Positions 60,887 to 64,000 of a stretch of DNA of 64,000 bases are shown one piece after another (positions within the stretch are counted from its first letter, which is position 1; each line of letters opens with the position of its first letter). Under the pieces are notes generated by a model. That model saw only the letters and a list, made by a program, of their open reading frames with translations, searched no databases and was not told the origin of the DNA. Both the position numbers and the translations under genes were made by a program. Origin of the DNA: Azadirachta indica (lineage: Eukaryota > Streptophyta > Magnoliopsida > Sapindales > Meliaceae); NCBI GenBank assembly GCA_022749755.1, contig CM040443.1:14027744-14091743 (forward strand), in the 5' to 3' direction.

Positions 60887-62789
60887 ATGGCATTCCTTTT
60901 CCAGAAATTTCAAGAGGTAAGCTATCTCTCTGTTCATCTGTATATCCATTTTTTTTTCAATTTTCATTCGAATTGAATCGCATCGCCATGAATTTGACTG
61001 CTACTTGTTCAGGGTGTGAAAACCCTAGCAAAAAGTCCAACTTTTGCATTTGCTAGGAATCCAAGGCAGCTTCAATTTGAAGCTGATATGAATCGTCTCT
61101 TCCTATATACGAGGTATGTACATTAGGTCTTCTAACTCTCTCAATTTCCATAATCATTTACCGTTTTGTGTGTTTCATATATGAATGTGTTCTTTCTCTG
61201 TAAATAATGGTGTCATAGTTTGTTTCTCCACTTTTTGAAGCTATTGGATTGTTATTTATGATTGGTTATATGATGTTATTCAGTTACAATCGATTGGGAA
61301 GGGATGCTGATGAAGCAGATGCTGAGGAAATTATTGACATGGCTAGTAAGTCCTCTGTAGCTGATCAACAGAAGCAAGTACAAGACAATATTCATTCTCA
61401 AATTACAAGTTTCTGCATGTCTATGGATAAGATTCTACTTCCGGATACAGCTGAGAAAGAGGATAAGTCTTCTGTACAATCAAATGCTACCCCTCGACGA
61501 AGTGGTCTCAGTTTTGCTGTTGGCAAGAGTGCCAAACCTACTGAGTCTTCCGGTGAGTTTTCATCTGGTTGTTTTTCTGCTTTCTAGATTCCTTTTGGGT
61601 TTGTTTTATGAGAATATGCGTTACTGTTGCACACTTTGGGATGTTCAGTATTTTGACTTCATCTTTTAACTTGTCTACTATTTTGCTTGTTGAATTGTTG
61701 TGGAGTAATGATTGTTGAATTAATGAAAATTGGCAATTTGACTAAAGTATTGTAGATATATCAAACAGCAAAACAGGAAGCATGTATTTCAGATATTTAT
61801 ACAGAGTATATATTATAGGCATCACATATTATGATATTGTAAATGCTTAACAATCATTTACATTAAAATGGTCATTTAGCTGCCATCCCTAACTTCTATT
61901 TAGGTTTTGAAACAGAATTAATTAATTTGTTTGTGCACTGCTATCCTTCAATTCTGATTACTGATGACTTTTCAGCACAGTTGTACCCGAGACAAGACTG
62001 CTAAAATGTGCAGAACTGTCACAGAAATTGCAGGATGTCATTGGCTACACGGTTGATGTCAAACCATCTCAAATACCCCACAAGGAAGCTGGCCAAGGTT
62101 TATTTTTGCATGGCGAAGCCAACGTTGGTGCTGTTGTAGCCATATATCCTGGTGTAATATATTCCCCTGCTTATTACCGTTATATTCCTGGGTATCCAAG
62201 AGTTGATGCACAGAATCCATATTTGATCACTAGGTATGATGGGACTGTGATCAATGCCCAACCTTGGGGTTCTGGGGGTGAAATGCGTGAAGTGTGGGAT
62301 GGCTTGACACAGCCTGAAATAACACCAAAGATAGAAGGTGCTGAAAAAGGTTCAGACCGGCTCTGGAAACTGCTCAGTAAGCCTTTGGAAAGTACACGAG
62401 GGGGTAGTGGCAGTGAGGTGTTGGAGAGGAGAAACCCACTGGCTTTGGCTCATTTTGCAAACCACCCTGCAAAGGGTATGATCCCAAATGTTATGGTTTG
62501 CCCTTACGACTTTCCATTGTCTGAAAAGCACATGAGACCCTATATTCCAAATATATCGTTTGGAAAAGTAGAGGAAGTAAGTATGAGGAGATTTGGTAAC
62601 TTTTGGTTCAAATGGGGGAGTTTTAGTAGTGGATCGAACACTCCAGTTCTAAAGACTCTTGTTCTGGTGGCTACAAGGACACTTAGTGATGAAGAGGTGC
62701 TCTTGAACTACAGGTTGAGCAACTCAAAGAGACGGCCTGCGTGGTATACTTCAGTGAACGAAGAGGAGGACCGTAGGAGATGGAGCTAA
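60887..62789 (+). CDS. SET-domain protein of the SETD9 (C5orf35) type, four exons
   Basis: Exons 60887-60916, 61013-61113, 61284-61552 and 61981-62789 give 402 codons plus stop, all with GT-AG introns. The N-terminus is [10 protein letters not shown] followed by a helical region. The SET domain covers roughly residues 161-378. Visible motifs are [20 protein letters not shown], the cofactor-pocket stretch [14 protein letters not shown] with N294-H295, and [15 protein letters not shown] with the catalytic-type Tyr near 377. The family is predicted to transfer methyl groups to lysine. Substrates are unknown and the human relative SETD9 is poorly characterised. From memory the closest Arabidopsis gene is At5g23200, annotated C5orf35. 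Intron 3 ends with two AGs five bases apart (TTCAG and CACAG). Only the second keeps the frame; the first meets a stop soon after. Confidence 0.88.
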
Positions 62790-63851
62790 ATCAGTGAAGG
62801 TTTGTTATCAAAAGTGGATTGAAATCAGTGATGGCTGCATCATGAAAGTGGCTTCCAACAGGTGCAGCGATTTTACATTATACTTGTGTTGCCGTCAGGG
62901 ATAGCCATGACTGTGAGTTTACCCCACGTTTGGATCTAATTTTTTTCCTTTAGCCAAACCTTGATTGGTTACCTGATCATAGGTTAAAGAAGCAATGCCC
63001 TGGACCGTCTAATATTCTTATGATGAGTTGGGAATAACCAAGTTTTGTAGTTGATGAACTCTTTGTTACTTTGTTTCGAGGAATGAAGGATTGCTGGTTA
63101 TTTTTGCATAATTACTGAATAGCAATAAAAGTTGGATCTAGATCAGATTATGGGGCATACGTTTAGCGTTAAGTTGTTACGGCATTGAAACCTAACCGAT
63201 TGGGATGACAGCGTAGACATCAAATACGTTTAGCAAGAAAAGGTTGTATTATCAAACATTTTTTTAATTGTGCATTCAAAGTCAAGTGAAAACAACAATA
63301 CTAAACAGGCCTAACTATGATAACGATCTGAGGCATGGTAATTGAATGAAAGTATCAAACCAATTTAGCAATAGGAGCTTGTTCCCATTCTTTCAACATT
63401 CATAAACCAGAGCTTTCTAATTCCCATTTCCTGTTTATGAAAGCATATGATCTAATAATCTCATCATCACTAGCAAGAAATATCAATTTTTCAGCCTGAT
63501 TGCAATTGTTTGCATGCAAATGATTGCTTAGGTTCCTTGGTGTAACACAAACACAATGCTTGTAGCAAATATTTTAACTTGGTAAGTAACTGAAGTTACA
63601 TATCAAACACAAAGAAGTATCAACTCCATGGCAATTGGTTCCCCTTTCTGGCATCCGTTACCAAAGCATGAAATGAAGGTATAGGCTATACAAAATTGCA
63701 ATCCTCACAGACCTGCAATCGTGAACATGGACATGTTAGCTTTCAAAATAAGAAACTTCAGGAAAAATGATATATACATTCCGAAAGCCTATTAATTATC
63801 CCTATAAATCCAAAACGGAGAATTGATTAAATACCTGTATAAACTTCAACG
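62790..63851. other. 3' UTR of the SET gene and intergenic DNA
   Basis: An AGCAATAAAAG string near 63121 could be the polyadenylation signal of the SET gene. No coding stretch was recognised before the possible exon at 63852. Confidence 0.5.
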
Positions 63852-63918
63852 TCATGCTAGATATTGAAGCAAAACCCCATCATTCCCTAACACGAATCCT
63901 TTCTTTTCATCGATGAAC
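63852..63918 (-). CDS. Possible terminal exon of an unidentified minus-strand gene
   Basis: On the minus strand an acceptor CTTGTACAG is followed by an open stretch reading FIDEKKGFVLGNDG then VLLQYLA and a TGA at 63854-63852. The peptide is balanced in composition, unlike the surrounding AT-rich DNA, and convergent orientation with the SET gene would be ordinary. The family was not recognised. The rest of the gene would lie to the right of the window. It could be a chance open frame. Confidence 0.3.
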
Positions 63919-64000
63919 CTGTACAAGAAACAAGAGCTGCTAAAGTAAATGCTAGGTGAAACAAGTGAAACCTTGATGAAGTTTTTGCAGTCCAATTGAG

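Noticed and set aside
60626..60967. Minus-strand open frames over the SET gene 5' end
   Set aside because: They overlap the 5' UTR and exon 1 of the SET gene on the other strand and have no recognisable domain.

Overview
This is a nuclear segment from a eudicot plant. It is AT-rich, its genes have GT-AG introns, and it carries plant hAT, Mutator-like, Copia and Gypsy elements. The gene products are plant-type. The species cannot be fixed from sequence alone. No bacterial, organellar or CRISPR feature was seen, and no wholly new system is evident. The interest lies in transposon architecture and in lesions or substitutions in otherwise conserved genes.

Layout. 1-8.5 kb: gene-poor DNA with a broken hAT transposase running off the left edge, a Mutator-type MITE with a perfect 9-bp target duplication (1043-1302), and a repeat present two and a half times (1.69-4.32 kb). 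8.56-13.25 kb: one Ty1/Copia element whose 3' half, with flanking DNA, lies inverted. 15.97-28.99 kb: a decayed 13-kb Ty3/Gypsy element with 1.6-kb LTRs, gag-protease-RT-RNase H-integrase remnants and a long antisense reading frame downstream of pol, typical of the Tat group. 29-48.3 kb: AT-rich DNA with one two-exon membrane-protein gene (33066-31991, minus), several local tandem repeats and a 1.6-kb long-inverted-repeat Mutator-like element (46724-48338). 48.4-62.8 kb is the gene-rich part: a seven-exon HD-domain phosphohydrolase gene (plus) with a one-base frameshift in exon 1, a two-exon CYP86B1-type P450 gene (minus, convergent with the HD gene), and a four-exon SET-domain gene of the SETD9/C5orf35 type (plus). 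The last kilobase may hold the terminal exon of another minus-strand gene.

The genes do not form a pathway. The P450 is expected to make very-long-chain omega-hydroxy acids for suberin in the ER. The HD protein is a predicted metal-dependent phosphohydrolase, the SET protein a predicted lysine methyltransferase, and the 325-aa protein an uncharacterised single-pass membrane protein. From memory of the Arabidopsis annotation, three of the four (At5g23160-, At5g23190- and At5g23200-like) are close neighbours on chromosome 5. This would make the block a conserved microsyntenic segment expanded here by transposons.
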